A stretch of DNA of 64,000 bases, taken from contig NZ_JABEME010000006.1 of NCBI RefSeq assembly GCF_013004645.1, forward strand, positions 62,001-126,000. Reading direction: 5' to 3'. The position numbers and the translations under genes are program-made. Position 1 is the first letter of the stretch, and every line of letters begins with the position of its first letter. Positions 50,425-60,339 of this stretch are shown here, piece by piece. The notes beneath the pieces were generated by a model that made no database searches, was not told the origin of the DNA, and saw nothing but the letters and a program-made list of their open reading frames with translations. The stretch is from Stenotrophomonas africana (GTDB lineage: Bacteria; Pseudomonadota; Gammaproteobacteria; Xanthomonadales; Xanthomonadaceae).

Positions 50425-51534
50425 TCAGGCTTCCTTGCGGATCTTTGCCTGGATGAAAGACGAGAGATCCTCCCTGAACCGGTCAGGCCCGAACTGCTCA
50501 GCTCTCGCACGGCATGCGGTGGCCGAGATGGGCCTTGGAAGTCCCTCAAAACGAGCGATAGCTTCATTGATCGCTTCAACGGATTGCTCATGGAAGAACA
50601 ATCCCGAGGCCACATCGGGGTCGTCACTTTCCACAACTGTCTCGAGCGCGCCTCCCTTGGCAAATGCAATGACAGGAGTTCCGGATGCCATTGCCTCAAG
50701 CGGGACGATGCCGAAATCCTCTACGCCAGGAAACACCAAGGCTCTCGCATTGGCCAAGTGTTCCTTCAGTGCAGAGAAGGGTTGTCGCCCAAGAACGATG
50801 ACTCGATCCGTTGCGCGCGCCTGCATGGCTGCCAGCTGCTCGCCTTCGCCGATGATGACCAGGCGCTTTCCGCTGCGAAGGAACGCATCCATTACCAGAT
50901 CAGCTTTCTTGTAGGCAGTTAACTGGCCGAGGAGCAGGTAATAGTCCTGTTTCTCGGCGCGCACTTCAAAGTCGTCTACCTCAACCGGAGGGTGGATGAC
51001 CTCAGCGCTTCGGCGATAGCACTTGTCTATGCGGCGTGCGATGAACTTCGAGTTTGCAATGAAGTGATCAACGCGAGAGGCTGACACGGAATCGGTGATT
51101 CGCATGTAGTGCATTAATGGTCGCATCAACAGCCTGGTCAGCCATCCAGCATCGGCGAGGTATAGCCGATACATGTCCCAGACATACCGCATCGGGCTAT
51201 GGCAATAGCAGATGTGTACTGCATCAGGATGCGTAATGACGTTCTTCGCGGGCCCGGACTCGCTCGAGATGATGAGATCGTACGCGGTAAGATCCAGCTG
51301 CTCCAAGGCGATGGGCATGAATGGAAGATACTTCTGATAGCGCTTTCGAGCCCCAGGCAGTCTGGATATAAAGGTCTTTTGCACCCGATGCCCAGCAAGA
51401 TGCTTATGTTCTATCTCCGGTGCTGCAACGTGCGTGAATATGTCGGCGTCTGGATAGAGCTTGAGCAGTTGCTCAATTACCTTCTCGCCGCCACGCCATG
51501 TAACGAACCAGTAGTGAATGATCGCTACTTTCAT
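50425..51534 (-). CDS. GT4-family glycosyltransferase (WbaZ-like)
   Basis: 369 residues: VAIIHYWFVTWRGGEKVIEQLLKLYPDADIFTHVAAPE at the start, YCHSPMRYVWDMY (mannosyltransferase-like), then the GT4 C-terminal domain YYLLLGQLTAYKKADLVMDAF, VIGEGEQLAAMQ, RALVFPGVEDFGIVPLEAMASGTPVIAFAKGGALETVV. The E-x7-E motif (EDFGIVPLE) binds the nucleotide sugar. Substrate probably GDP-mannose-like by resemblance only. Overlaps the next GT gene by ATGA. Confidence 0.92.
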   Translation of the reverse strand: MKVAIIHYWFVTWRGGEKVIEQLLKLYPDADIFTHVAAPEIEHKHLAGHRVQKTFISRLPGARKRYQKYLPFMPIALEQLDLTAYDLIISSESGPAKNVITHPDAVHICYCHSPMRYVWDMYRLYLADAGWLTRLLMRPLMHYMRITDSVSASRVDHFIANSKFIARRIDKCYRRSAEVIHPPVEVDDFEVRAEKQDYYLLLGQLTAYKKADLVMDAFLRSGKRLVIIGEGEQLAAMQARATDRVIVLGRQPFSALKEHLANARALVFPGVEDFGIVPLEAMASGTPVIAFAKGGALETVVESDDPDVASGLFFHEQSVEAINEAIARFEGLPRPISATACRARAEQFGPDRFREDLSSFIQAKIRKEA

Positions 51535-52631
51535 GCCTTCAGTACTTTCTTGTAAATGGTGGCGGTCTCCGTCGCGACGGCCCTTGATGAAAACTCACGC
51601 GTCTGCGAGTGAAGAGCCTGCTTCGAGAGTTCATTCCTGAGTGATTCTCCGTATGCAACGCGCTGCAATGCATCGGAGGCCGATTCGACATCTCCCAGTG
51701 AGTAGAGAAGTCCTACGCCATGGGTACGGACAAGCTCGACATGGCCAATCACATTTGACAAAACAGAAGGGATGCCCAGAGACATTGCCTCCAGTACTGC
51801 CAAAGGAAGGCCTTCCCAGCGCGAAGTTGAGAGATAGACATCTGCAGCCGCCAAATAATCCAGAGGGCTATCAACCTGGCCGAGAAAGCTGATATTGCAC
51901 ACTATCTCTGATGTTGCACGCTCTTCCAGCCTCGGCGAGTCGGCGCCAGCGCCGATCCAGATGAAGTGCATTTCTGGCAGGGCTTTTGCAATGGCATATG
52001 CTTCCGCCATGTTCTTCTGATAATCGAATCGACTGACGGTGACGACAATGGGCCTACCGTCCTGAACGCCCAACTTTCGACGGGCTCGGTCGCGCATATC
52101 CTTGATCGCACCTGGCGTGTGGCTGACTACGCCATTTGAGATGACGGTCGATGGCCGTTTCTGCCACAATCCAATTGCCCGCGCCTGCGACTTCTCTTCG
52201 TCTGACACGTGAATTACGTGATTCACCCAGAGTGAGCTTGCGTTCTCATAGAGGCTGTAGATCTTTCTGCTAATCCGTCCGTACTCTCCGACATGGATTC
52301 CGTGCGCAGTATGAATGCCTGGAATTCTCGCCATGGCAGAAACGAAGCGCGCATAAAGACCTGCGCCTTTCCCATGTGCGTGAACCAGATGAATTCCTTC
52401 GCGGCGCGCATGCATTGCGAGACGCCAAGCCTGACGGAGCTCGAATTTCCTATGGGGGATTCGAAATACGCGGCCGCCAGCAATGTCATTGAATCTCGCC
52501 CAGTAGGGATCGTCCTCGGGGCAGGCCACGTAGGGGATGATCCAGTCTTCGCAATCACGAAGAAGCAATTCCAGATGTCGCGGCCCACCGCCATGGTCTG
52601 CGCGAGCCGTGATCATCAGAACTTTTGTCAT
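51531..52631 (-). CDS. GT4-family glycosyltransferase
   Basis: 366 residues from the ATG at 52631: VLMITARADHGGGPRHLELLLRD (GGGPRH sits in the N-terminal donor domain), IHLVHAHGKGAGLYARFVSAM, THGIHVGEYG, VSRFDYQKNMAEAYAIAKALP and DVYLSTSRWEGLPLAVLEAMSLGIPSVLSNVIGHVELV with the E-x7-E motif. Upstream ATGs at 52655 and 52709 are possible but less family-like. AT-rich compared with the flanks. Coupled to the downstream GT4 by overlap. Confidence 0.9.
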   Translation of the reverse strand: MTKVLMITARADHGGGPRHLELLLRDCEDWIIPYVACPEDDPYWARFNDIAGGRVFRIPHRKFELRQAWRLAMHARREGIHLVHAHGKGAGLYARFVSAMARIPGIHTAHGIHVGEYGRISRKIYSLYENASSLWVNHVIHVSDEEKSQARAIGLWQKRPSTVISNGVVSHTPGAIKDMRDRARRKLGVQDGRPIVVTVSRFDYQKNMAEAYAIAKALPEMHFIWIGAGADSPRLEERATSEIVCNISFLGQVDSPLDYLAAADVYLSTSRWEGLPLAVLEAMSLGIPSVLSNVIGHVELVRTHGVGLLYSLGDVESASDALQRVAYGESLRNELSKQALHSQTREFSSRAVATETATIYKKVLKA

Positions 52632-52705
52632 GGGGATGGGCTCGTGCGATTTCATGCGCTGCAAAACTCGATTGCCTATGAATTGTGGTTCATGAAGGTA
52701 TTCCT

Positions 52706-53977
52706 TCACTTCATCATCCGCAGGACATTCTCTCTTCGCAGGGTCAGTCGGTCATAGATTGTGAACACAATGCCCATTCCAATGAAAACAATGATTTTGG
52801 AGTGTGCTATGAAATTATCGCCCATCCAGAAGAGGATGGAAAACGCAATCCATGGATAAGTGAAAAGCCCGAAGGATCGGCCGGAAATCGCGCTTTTCCA
52901 AGCTCTCTGGGAGAGCATGCCGATGATCAGGAAGTAGACGATGGAGAAGATTCCAATGTCGGAATAGACGTATCCAAATGCAGAGGACCAGATATAACTT
53001 CCATCAAGTCCTGATTGCGCTACCGCTCCGAATTCGCTCAGCCAAGCATCCTCCTTGGTGGGCATTCCAAAAAGTGCAGGGAAATCAATCCATCTATTGG
53101 CGATTGGAATGTATGTCAGGAACTTGAAAGCGTGTACGCCGGTGTCAGAGTATGGGAGTTTCATGGCTCCGTCGAGTATCGCCGCAAGCCGGTTATAGCT
53201 GGCAGCGGTATAGCCCGCGACGTTCCTCCCTAGAATGGCCACTTCATCGCTTCCTCGAAGCCAGGCCATTGCAAGGAAGAGGCCTACGACGATCAATGCA
53301 ATGGCAGCAAATGATGTAAAGCTTCCGGATAGCTTGAGCTTTCCAGTGCTGTACTTATGGGAAAGATAGACAACAGCAAGGCCAAAGACGCACGGGAGTA
53401 GATCGTATCTTGCGACTTTGACAAGCGCGCTGTAGATCGAAATGAAGGTGGCGATCACCAGTATGGCGCGCAATGTCAATTGGCGTGTGCCGGTAATGTG
53501 TTCCCTATCCATAATTCGCCACAGGCCCCACCAGCAGGTGGCATAAAGTGCAGGGAGCGCGTTTGTCATGGCGCCTGTCGCATCAAGGTCCATTTTTGCA
53601 CTTCGCCCATCACTGATCCAGCCGGTAAGTAGATTTGGGTTGTTCTCCAGTAGAAGCGCAATGGAGATGATGTTAATCATCGACAGTCCCAATATGGGGA
53701 GCGCAATGAACGAAGCCCGCATGGTTCGACGGTTGTCCAAGTGATCCGCAGGACCGGAAGCCCTGGCTCGTAGGACCGTGGCACCAAATATGAACGCGAC
53801 AACGCATCCACCGACCAAAAGGTGGGATGGCAGATGCATGAACATGTAGTTGTTCTCATGCATGATGCCCTGATAGGCCGATGGCGGGACCATGGTGCAC
53901 GCCCAGAAGAATGCATAGGCAATCATGGCAAAGCCAACCGGTGAGATCAGTATGATTCGAGACGTACGAATTTTCAC
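52706..53977 (-). CDS. O-antigen/EPS polymerase-like membrane protein (Wzy)
   Basis: 423 residues with about ten to twelve membrane spans (IILISPVGFAMIAYAFFWACTM; HLLVGGCVVAFIFGATVL; MRASFIALPILGLSMINIISIALLL; AILVIATFISIYSAL; and later IGIFSIVYFLIIGML). A large periplasmic loop lies near residues 240-340. Position between GT genes in a Wzx-dependent locus and the lack of other polymerase candidates make it the likely Wzy, which varies too much for firm homology. Starts with GTG; strongly AT-rich for this window. Confidence 0.8.
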   Translation of the reverse strand: MKIRTSRIILISPVGFAMIAYAFFWACTMVPPSAYQGIMHENNYMFMHLPSHLLVGGCVVAFIFGATVLRARASGPADHLDNRRTMRASFIALPILGLSMINIISIALLLENNPNLLTGWISDGRSAKMDLDATGAMTNALPALYATCWWGLWRIMDREHITGTRQLTLRAILVIATFISIYSALVKVARYDLLPCVFGLAVVYLSHKYSTGKLKLSGSFTSFAAIALIVVGLFLAMAWLRGSDEVAILGRNVAGYTAASYNRLAAILDGAMKLPYSDTGVHAFKFLTYIPIANRWIDFPALFGMPTKEDAWLSEFGAVAQSGLDGSYIWSSAFGYVYSDIGIFSIVYFLIIGMLSQRAWKSAISGRSFGLFTYPWIAFSILFWMGDNFIAHSKIIVFIGMGIVFTIYDRLTLRRENVLRMMK

Positions 53978-54019
53978 GATGCAATGACTATTGGTCGATG
54001 GTTGCGGGGCATGGATGGA

Positions 54020-55147
54020 CTAGGCAAGTGGGGATGCGGCAACTGGTTTGCCTGTTTTTCCGGTTCCGGAAAGCAGTCTTGCGACGGGCTTTTCCACAAG
54101 CCAATAGGTAGTGGAGGAGATCAGCAGGATGGCGAGTGATGCTACAGCCAGTACGACGCCTGCCGGGGCACCCCCGAGACTGAGGCCGCCTTTCAATAAT
54201 GTTCCAAGAGCCAAAGTGAAGAAGCCATGCGTCAGATATATCGAATATGACGCATCACCCAGCCAGGTTGTTCGACGCAGTAATGTTGCTGAGGGGGCAA
54301 GAAGCGCAAGCGTAACCAATACCGCACTGGGGGCGCCATATATAAACAGCCTGTCAATACCCGTCCCCTCAACTTCTCCCTGCAGAAAGGCGAACGCCAA
54401 GAGACTTGCTCCGATAGCTGTCAGAACCCACCGGATAGGCCGGATGGATCGGGACGCGGGCGGGTGTTTGGATAGGGCCCATCCAATGCACACGCCAAGG
54501 AGGAACTCCATGACCAAGGGTGACGAAACCACGCTTTGTATGCTGGCAGGGATGGCGGGAAGAAGCCCTGCCAAGGCAATCAGCAGGAACGGGAGTGCAA
54601 TCCATGCAATTCCCTTCTTACGCCAACCCAGAAGGATGATGGAAGAGAAAATCAGGTAGAAATACATTTCAAATGACAGCGTCCATCCTTGGTCGAGGAC
54701 GGGGTGCAACGATCCATCTGCTCGGGCCACTGGCACAAGGAGATATGAGCCCGCGATGACGGAGAAAGAGTATTGATGGGATTTAAGTGCTAGTCCGCCG
54801 ATCCACATGAGAAGCAGCACTGAGGTCCATATCCAGTAGGCAGGATAGATGCGAAGCACCCGCTTCCGCAGGAAGCTCCGTGCCGAAGAGAGGCCTGGCT
54901 CCAACTTGGAAGTGCTTCTGAAAATAATGTAGCCACTAATGACGAAGAACAGGTCGACGCCTGCTGCCCCAAGCCCTGTCAGCAGGGTGAGCGTGGAGCT
55001 GAGAGGAGCGGGGTAGTAGCTGTTGAGCGTCAGTCCAACGTGATGAACTATCACTGCAAATGCTGCGACGGCTCGGAGTGCTTGAATGGAGTCAAGCTTT
55101 CCATGATCGACTTGGGCGACGGGCGAAGGAGCCGCGACTTGTTTCAT
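54020..55147 (-). CDS. Acyltransferase 3 family membrane protein
   Basis: 375 residues, about ten membrane spans. Opening LDSIQALRAVAAFAVIVHHVGLTLNS (the catalytic His lies in this acyltransferase-3 motif), LGAAGVDLFFVISGYIIFRST and RSFLRKRVLRIYPAYWIWT are hallmarks of the OafA/WecH type. It probably adds an acetyl group to a sugar of the repeat unit. Start 55147 overlaps the stop of the GT4 upstream (ATGA). Confidence 0.91.
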   Translation of the reverse strand: MKQVAAPSPVAQVDHGKLDSIQALRAVAAFAVIVHHVGLTLNSYYPAPLSSTLTLLTGLGAAGVDLFFVISGYIIFRSTSKLEPGLSSARSFLRKRVLRIYPAYWIWTSVLLLMWIGGLALKSHQYSFSVIAGSYLLVPVARADGSLHPVLDQGWTLSFEMYFYLIFSSIILLGWRKKGIAWIALPFLLIALAGLLPAIPASIQSVVSSPLVMEFLLGVCIGWALSKHPPASRSIRPIRWVLTAIGASLLAFAFLQGEVEGTGIDRLFIYGAPSAVLVTLALLAPSATLLRRTTWLGDASYSIYLTHGFFTLALGTLLKGGLSLGGAPAGVVLAVASLAILLISSTTYWLVEKPVARLLSGTGKTGKPVAASPLA

Positions 55148-56343
55148 GCGGCGCATCCGAGCTGTGCGTATAGAGCAAGATACTTGTCCAGCCACGCTTC
55201 GGTATCCATGAATGGATGCGAAGAAACCTTGGCCGCGGCTCCCATCGTCATACGCTCTTCCGGGTTGCTGGCAACTTGATTCAGAAGGCTGAGAAGTTCG
55301 CCGTCGTTGTCTGGGTCAAAGAGGAAGCCATTCTGGCCGTGCTGGATCATTTCAGGTATCCCTCCCCTGAGCGAACCCAGAACGGGCTTGCCGAAGGCGA
55401 GAGCCTCAAAAACCACGCCCGGGAAAGTGTCATTCCAGAGAGAAGGGACGACGACGGCGTCGACTTCCGGGAAGAAGTCTCGCTGTTTGACTCTGCCCAG
55501 AAATGCTACCCGTGAATCCTTGGTTTTCTTCTTGAGAGCTGCGACATACTTCTGGTCGCCATCGCCTGCGATCCAGAGTTGCGCGTCCTCGTGCTCGAAG
55601 TGTGAAAAAGCCTGTAGAAGCACCTCCACGCCTTTGCTTGGATCCAGGCGGCCGATGAAACCAAAGCGAGTGCCCTTATGTTCAGTCGTAAGCGCACTAA
55701 CGTCGAGAGATTGTGGGTTGCGCGTATTGTTGATGACAGCTTTGATCGGCACCTCTCGGAAATACCCGTGCTGGAGATGGCGATCGAGAATGAACTGACT
55801 GACCCCGACGACGGCAGAGGGCAGACTGCTCGCTTTTCGGTGGGGAAGACGTAGCAACTTGCAGTCCGTGCATTGAGTCTCACAGTTGTGCTCATTGCGG
55901 AACATTGAGCTCCGGGCGCAGATTGCGTACTGGTCATGCAAAACCTGTACGACGGGGATGCCCAACGATTTTATCGTCGCCCAAGAAGAGGCTGACCAGC
56001 CAGGCAGGCTGTGTACTGACACGACATCCGGCTGCTCCAGTTCGAGGACCTGCTTTAGTTGGCTCTGCATCAATCTGCTGTAGCCATCCACCGTATGCCA
56101 AGCGAGCTTGGATAGCGAAGATGCGACCTTCTCCTTTGTTGGCCAGTACAAGTTACGGATGCCGGCGCGCCAGATGCGCACGCCTTCGCGCTCGAGGAGG
56201 TCAAGCGCCCGTCCTGACTGGGTCGAGACGAGAATACACTCGTGGCCCTTCTCCCTCAGAGCGCGGATCAACGTCCAAACAGTAAGCTCCACGCCGCCGC
56301 CGTCTGCCGGATCGTCATATGTATTCAGGAACAGTATTTTCAT
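55144..56343 (-). CDS. GT4-family glycosyltransferase
   Basis: 399 residues: ILFLNTYDDPADGGGVELTVWTLIRALREKGHECILVSTQ, VVSVHSLPGWSASSWATIKSLGIPVVQVLHDQYAICARSSM, a cysteine cluster (HNCETQCTDCKLL) like that in several GT4 enzymes, GTRFGFIGRLDPSKGVEVLLQAFSHF and VVPSLWNDTFPGVVFEALAFGKPVLGSLRGGIPEMI with the E-x7-E-like site. ATG 56343 gives the family start. Donor sugar not predictable. Confidence 0.92.
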   Translation of the reverse strand: MKILFLNTYDDPADGGGVELTVWTLIRALREKGHECILVSTQSGRALDLLEREGVRIWRAGIRNLYWPTKEKVASSLSKLAWHTVDGYSRLMQSQLKQVLELEQPDVVSVHSLPGWSASSWATIKSLGIPVVQVLHDQYAICARSSMFRNEHNCETQCTDCKLLRLPHRKASSLPSAVVGVSQFILDRHLQHGYFREVPIKAVINNTRNPQSLDVSALTTEHKGTRFGFIGRLDPSKGVEVLLQAFSHFEHEDAQLWIAGDGDQKYVAALKKKTKDSRVAFLGRVKQRDFFPEVDAVVVPSLWNDTFPGVVFEALAFGKPVLGSLRGGIPEMIQHGQNGFLFDPDNDGELLSLLNQVASNPEERMTMGAAAKVSSHPFMDTEAWLDKYLALYAQLGCAA

Positions 56344-56365
56344 AGTTGCATTGGTTTCGGACGAT

Positions 56366-57388
56366 TCAAAGCGGGAAGCTCTTGGAAATTCCAAGTCGAG
56401 AGTTCTTGCCATCGCGGATTGCCCTGAGTAGGAGGCGATATCGCGGGAAGCTCTGTGTCTTGATCGCAAAGAACGTCAATAGTCCGAGGTAAATGCACTG
56501 GTTCAACTTGTACTCGATCCGTGAGCTCATCCAGATTTTTCTGTCAAAGTAGGTCTGATTGCGCGCGGCGTAGAACGCCCGAAAATCCGATCCGCCCTTC
56601 AGCCAGCCTAAGAAAGTGTTGGGGTAGCTTTCCTTCAAATTCCAAGACTCCTCGAGATCTTCAAGCTCCGCGTCCGTGGCAAGGCAGATCGCGCCGCCTC
56701 GTGAGGTTATGCGCCTTGTGTACTCGGTGTCATCGGCATATAAAACGAAGTCGGCGTTCGGGAGTCCAATGGTTTCGAACAACTTTCGTGAAGCCATTAG
56801 TCCGCCGTAGGGAGCATAGGGAATCTGGACGGAGGAGGGCGCTGCGCCGAGTGGCCCCTTGGGCCCAATGCGACGCTTGATTTTGAAGAAGAGTTGCCGA
56901 TAGTGGAATCCGAAGAAACTTGAGCGCAGAGGATATGCGCGCTCTGGATTCACGCCTTGTGCAATATCTGCTTGGTGGCTCGGCCGAAATCCAAGAGCTG
57001 CCGATCTCTCGGCTCCATAGGCCCTGGCGGTGATTTCAAGTTGTGAATGAAGCCTTCCCAGTGCTCCCTGTCGCGGTGCGTTGTCATCGTCCATGAGCCA
57101 AATGAACTCAGCGTTGTCAGCGAGGGCTGCCTCGATTCCCACCGAGTATCCATTTGCAGATCCACTGTTGCTGCTCAGTCGGACAACACGAAGTTTATTC
57201 CCCCATTCATTCTCGATGATTTTTAGGTCGGAAGTCGATGCGTTGCTCACAACGATGGCTCGATTGACTCCTTCGATTTCGAAGGCGCGGCGAAGCAGTT
57301 CGCGCAGATACCCGATGCGGTCCGCATAGGTTACCGTCACCAATGTGGTTGAACGCATAGTGGTGTCGATTTTCAGTGACTCAATCAT
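56366..57388 (-). CDS. GT2-family glycosyltransferase
   Basis: 340 residues: TLVTVTYADRIGYLRELLRRAFEIEGVNRAIVVSNAS, LSSNSGSANGYSVGIEAALADNAEFIWLMDDDNAPR (the GT-A DXD lies in MDDDN), PYGGLMASRKLFETIGLPNADFVLYADDTEYTRRI. Resembles rhamnosyl- or galactofuranosyltransferase-like GT2 enzymes such as GlfT1/WbbL. Start overlaps the Wzx-like gene stop by 8 bp, so translation is coupled. Confidence 0.92.
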   Translation of the reverse strand: MIESLKIDTTMRSTTLVTVTYADRIGYLRELLRRAFEIEGVNRAIVVSNASTSDLKIIENEWGNKLRVVRLSSNSGSANGYSVGIEAALADNAEFIWLMDDDNAPRQGALGRLHSQLEITARAYGAERSAALGFRPSHQADIAQGVNPERAYPLRSSFFGFHYRQLFFKIKRRIGPKGPLGAAPSSVQIPYAPYGGLMASRKLFETIGLPNADFVLYADDTEYTRRITSRGGAICLATDAELEDLEESWNLKESYPNTFLGWLKGGSDFRAFYAARNQTYFDRKIWMSSRIEYKLNQCIYLGLLTFFAIKTQSFPRYRLLLRAIRDGKNSRLGISKSFPL

Positions 57389-58835
57389 TGTGACGTAGGC
57401 GCAAAGCGACGGGTGCTGCCAGGGCTATTCCCGCTATTCCGAAAAATACCGCAAGAGTAAGCCTGAGCACGGGGGATGGGATAAGTGCTGCGGTTGTCAT
57501 CGCCGCAATTCCTACAATCATCGCAGCTAGCATGAATGCTGAGGGGCGGCGCACTTCCGGGATGGATATGCTCGAGCATGCGCTGAGGAGAATATAGTCG
57601 AGCGCCATTCTCCCGGACCACGCTATCGCAGCGCCAATGATGCCGAAATGGTTTAGCAGCTGCCATAGCGCGATTGCATAGATGGGGAGTTCTATCAGAT
57701 GCAGCTTGGCGGTGATGCTTGGGCGGCCTGCTGCCTGCAGAAGTGCGTGGGGAATTCTGGCGATGGAATTCAGAATCAGACCGACGCATAGCCAGTGCAA
57801 GAGTGGCGTCGATTGCTGTGAGAACTGTTCGCCGATCCACAGCGAGAGGCCTTCAGGTGCCAGGAGGTATATGCCCAGTGCAATCGGATAGACGGCAGAG
57901 AACATTACAAAGGACGCACTCTTGTAAAGTGACGTCAGCTTGTCTGTTTCCCGTGCACTCCAATGTGCCGCGAATGCTGGAAAAAATACGCCTATGAGTG
58001 CAATGGGAATGAAACTGAGGCGATTGACCAGGTCGCCTGGCACTGCATAGTAGGGCAGGAGATGTAGTGCAACCACGCTGCCAATTACAACCTTATCGAG
58101 CTGCGCCATCAGAGGGCTGATCAGGTTGCTCAGCGTGATCCAGCTGCCAAACCCGAGGAGCTCGCGTAGATTGCTACGGTTGAACCGACCGACGCCTGCA
58201 TCCAGTGCGCCTTTGCGTATGGAAATTTGATAATAAAGTGCCGCTGTGGCGGCTCTGGCCACAGCAAGCGCAATCGTAGCTGGTACCAGGCTATGGGACC
58301 ATGTGAGCATCAGCAGGGGGGCCCCAAAGTTCAGCATTCCCATTAGGAGGCGAACCTGGCTGATTGCATGAAACTCCGCTCGTGCTTCCAGTAGTCCAAT
58401 AAGGCCGGCCGACAGAATCACGAAGGGTATGCCGAGCGCAAGAATTCGGAGGCTGAGTACGCTTTCATCTCGGAGGCTGGCTCCAAGTTTGAGCGCCTCC
58501 GCAATTAGCGGGGCAGTGGCAATCAGTAGTGTGCATGCCAGCAAGCCGAGGACAGCCATGGTTGACAGAGCCGTCTTTATGACGTCGTGAATGTCTTCTG
58601 TGCTATTGCTTCCAAGCCTGTCGGCGACGAGTTTTGTAAGTGCGCGCCCAATGCCGAAATCGAAGATGCTGAAGTAACCAATCAGCGCCCAGATTATCGT
58701 CAATAGTCCAAAGCGCTCGTTGCCGTAGCCGGCCAAAAGGCTTGGGATGGCAAAGAAGGCGAAGGCGAGCGGAATCCCAGCTCCGGCCAAGTTCCAGGCG
58801 ATGCTATGGGCGAAGGAGCGATTTTGCTTTCTCAT
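57381..58835 (-). CDS. Polysaccharide flippase, Wzx/RfbX-like
   Basis: 484 residues with about 14 membrane helices of the MATE/Wzx fold: SIAWNLAGAGIPLAFAFFAIPSLLAGYGNERFGLLTIIWALIGYFSIFDFGIGRALTKLVADRLG is the typical Wzx opening (YG-ERFGLLT). It would move undecaprenyl-linked repeat units across the inner membrane. Start 58835 is chosen on family fit; ATGs at 58847 and upstream are possible. AT-rich. Coupled downstream to the GT2 gene. Confidence 0.9.
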   Translation of the reverse strand: MRKQNRSFAHSIAWNLAGAGIPLAFAFFAIPSLLAGYGNERFGLLTIIWALIGYFSIFDFGIGRALTKLVADRLGSNSTEDIHDVIKTALSTMAVLGLLACTLLIATAPLIAEALKLGASLRDESVLSLRILALGIPFVILSAGLIGLLEARAEFHAISQVRLLMGMLNFGAPLLMLTWSHSLVPATIALAVARAATAALYYQISIRKGALDAGVGRFNRSNLRELLGFGSWITLSNLISPLMAQLDKVVIGSVVALHLLPYYAVPGDLVNRLSFIPIALIGVFFPAFAAHWSARETDKLTSLYKSASFVMFSAVYPIALGIYLLAPEGLSLWIGEQFSQQSTPLLHWLCVGLILNSIARIPHALLQAAGRPSITAKLHLIELPIYAIALWQLLNHFGIIGAAIAWSGRMALDYILLSACSSISIPEVRRPSAFMLAAMIVGIAAMTTAALIPSPVLRLTLAVFFGIAGIALAAPVALRLRHND

Positions 58836-58917
58836 TGAGCCCGGCATGCTGCGTGGTGTAGCTCTACTGAAGGGTGGGAGGTGGGAGGCGCACTCCCTTG
58901 AACGCCACATTCGTTAG

Positions 58918-60339
58918 CTAGTAGGCGTTCTTGTTGATGAACCCTTTGAAGATCGTCAGGAAGACAATCTTCAGATCAAACGAAAGCGACCAGTTCTCGA
59001 TATAGAAGAGATCACATTCGATGCGCTTGTGAAGATCGGTAGAGCCCCGCCAGCCATTGACCTGCGCCCAGCCGGTGATGCCCGCCTTGACCATGTGCTT
59101 CTTCATGTAGGACGGAATCTCGTGCTTGAACTTGTGCACGAACACCGGCCGCTCCGGCCGCGGTCCAACGATCGACATGTCGCCCAGCAGGACGTTGATG
59201 AACTGTGGTAATTCGTCCAGGCTGGTCTTGCGAAGGAAGCTGCCCACGCGGGTGGCGCGATTCTCGCCGGCCTTCGCCCACACTGCGCCAGACGCGCCTT
59301 CGGCATCGACCGGCATCGAGCGGAACTTCAGCATCCAGAACGTCTTGTTGTTCCAGCTCATCCGCTCCTGCCGATAGAAGATAGGGCCTGGAGAGCTCAG
59401 CTTCACAGCCACCGCGATCGCAAGCATGATCGGTGAGATCATGAGCAGGATGAGGCCGGCAAGGATGCGGTCTTCCAGAGCCTTGATCAGGCGGGCGCCG
59501 CCCTGAAGGGGGGTCTGCTGAAGATTGATGACGGGAAGGCCCGCGACCTGCTCGACGGAGTGGTTCAGCAGGTGCAGTCCGAACATGTCAGGCACGAACT
59601 TGATATCGGCAGTGGAGTGCTGCAGCTGATTCAGGGCAATTGCGATGTTGTCTTCGTCGCGCATCGGCAGGGCAATCCACACCTGGTCGATATGATTGGC
59701 CTCCACGTATGCGCCGAGCCCATCAAGTTCTCCCAGCTTGCTTGCATGCTGCACGCTGCCGCGGTCAGACGGGGTTCCGAACCAGCCGCGCACCTCAATT
59801 CCTGCCCAGGTTGCCGACCTCAGGGAGCTGACGATGTGCTGTGAATCGGTCGTGGCGCCCACGATGACGGCGCTCCGTAAATCTGCACCTCGGGCCCGGA
59901 TCCAGCCCGCGATGCCGCGAACGCCAACGCGGAGTGCAATTACGCCAGCCAGGCTCATGCCAAACCACGAGGCAAGCCATATGCGCGAAAGCTCATCGGT
60001 TACCTGGATTGCGGTCGAGTAGGCGAGAAGGCCGCCGAAAATCACGGCGAGCTTCATCAGGACTTTGCCGAACTCGGCGAGCAGTCCACGTCCGCGCCAG
60101 CTCTCGTACAATGATGAGGATCCAAGGACGAGAAGTGCGAAAAGAACGGTGATGGAGACCAATCGGGCGTAGTTCATCGGCATGTGCAGATCGCCGAATC
60201 TCATCGCATAGGCCGCCAGTGCAGCGGCCACCAGGATGAGAGGATCTCCGATTCTCAACGCCAGGCTGAGTGCAGGGGCAAACCTGTTTCCCGAAGCATT
60301 CCAGAGCCCGGCGTGGTGCCGTGCAGGCATGTAAGACAT
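58918..60339 (-). CDS. Undecaprenyl-phosphate glycosyl-1-phosphate transferase (WcaJ/GumD-like)
   Basis: 473 residues. N-terminal membrane part ([25 protein letters not shown] and more), central CoA-binding-like domain ([19 protein letters not shown]), C-terminal bacterial sugar transferase: [96 protein letters not shown]. This is the first, membrane step of repeat-unit assembly, usually with glucose-1-phosphate. AGGAAG is 9 nt before the ATG at 60339. First gene of the minus-strand locus operon. Confidence 0.94.
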   Translation of the reverse strand: MSYMPARHHAGLWNASGNRFAPALSLALRIGDPLILVAAALAAYAMRFGDLHMPMNYARLVSITVLFALLVLGSSSLYESWRGRGLLAEFGKVLMKLAVIFGGLLAYSTAIQVTDELSRIWLASWFGMSLAGVIALRVGVRGIAGWIRARGADLRSAVIVGATTDSQHIVSSLRSATWAGIEVRGWFGTPSDRGSVQHASKLGELDGLGAYVEANHIDQVWIALPMRDEDNIAIALNQLQHSTADIKFVPDMFGLHLLNHSVEQVAGLPVINLQQTPLQGGARLIKALEDRILAGLILLMISPIMLAIAVAVKLSSPGPIFYRQERMSWNNKTFWMLKFRSMPVDAEGASGAVWAKAGENRATRVGSFLRKTSLDELPQFINVLLGDMSIVGPRPERPVFVHKFKHEIPSYMKKHMVKAGITGWAQVNGWRGSTDLHKRIECDLFYIENWSLSFDLKIVFLTIFKGFINKNAY

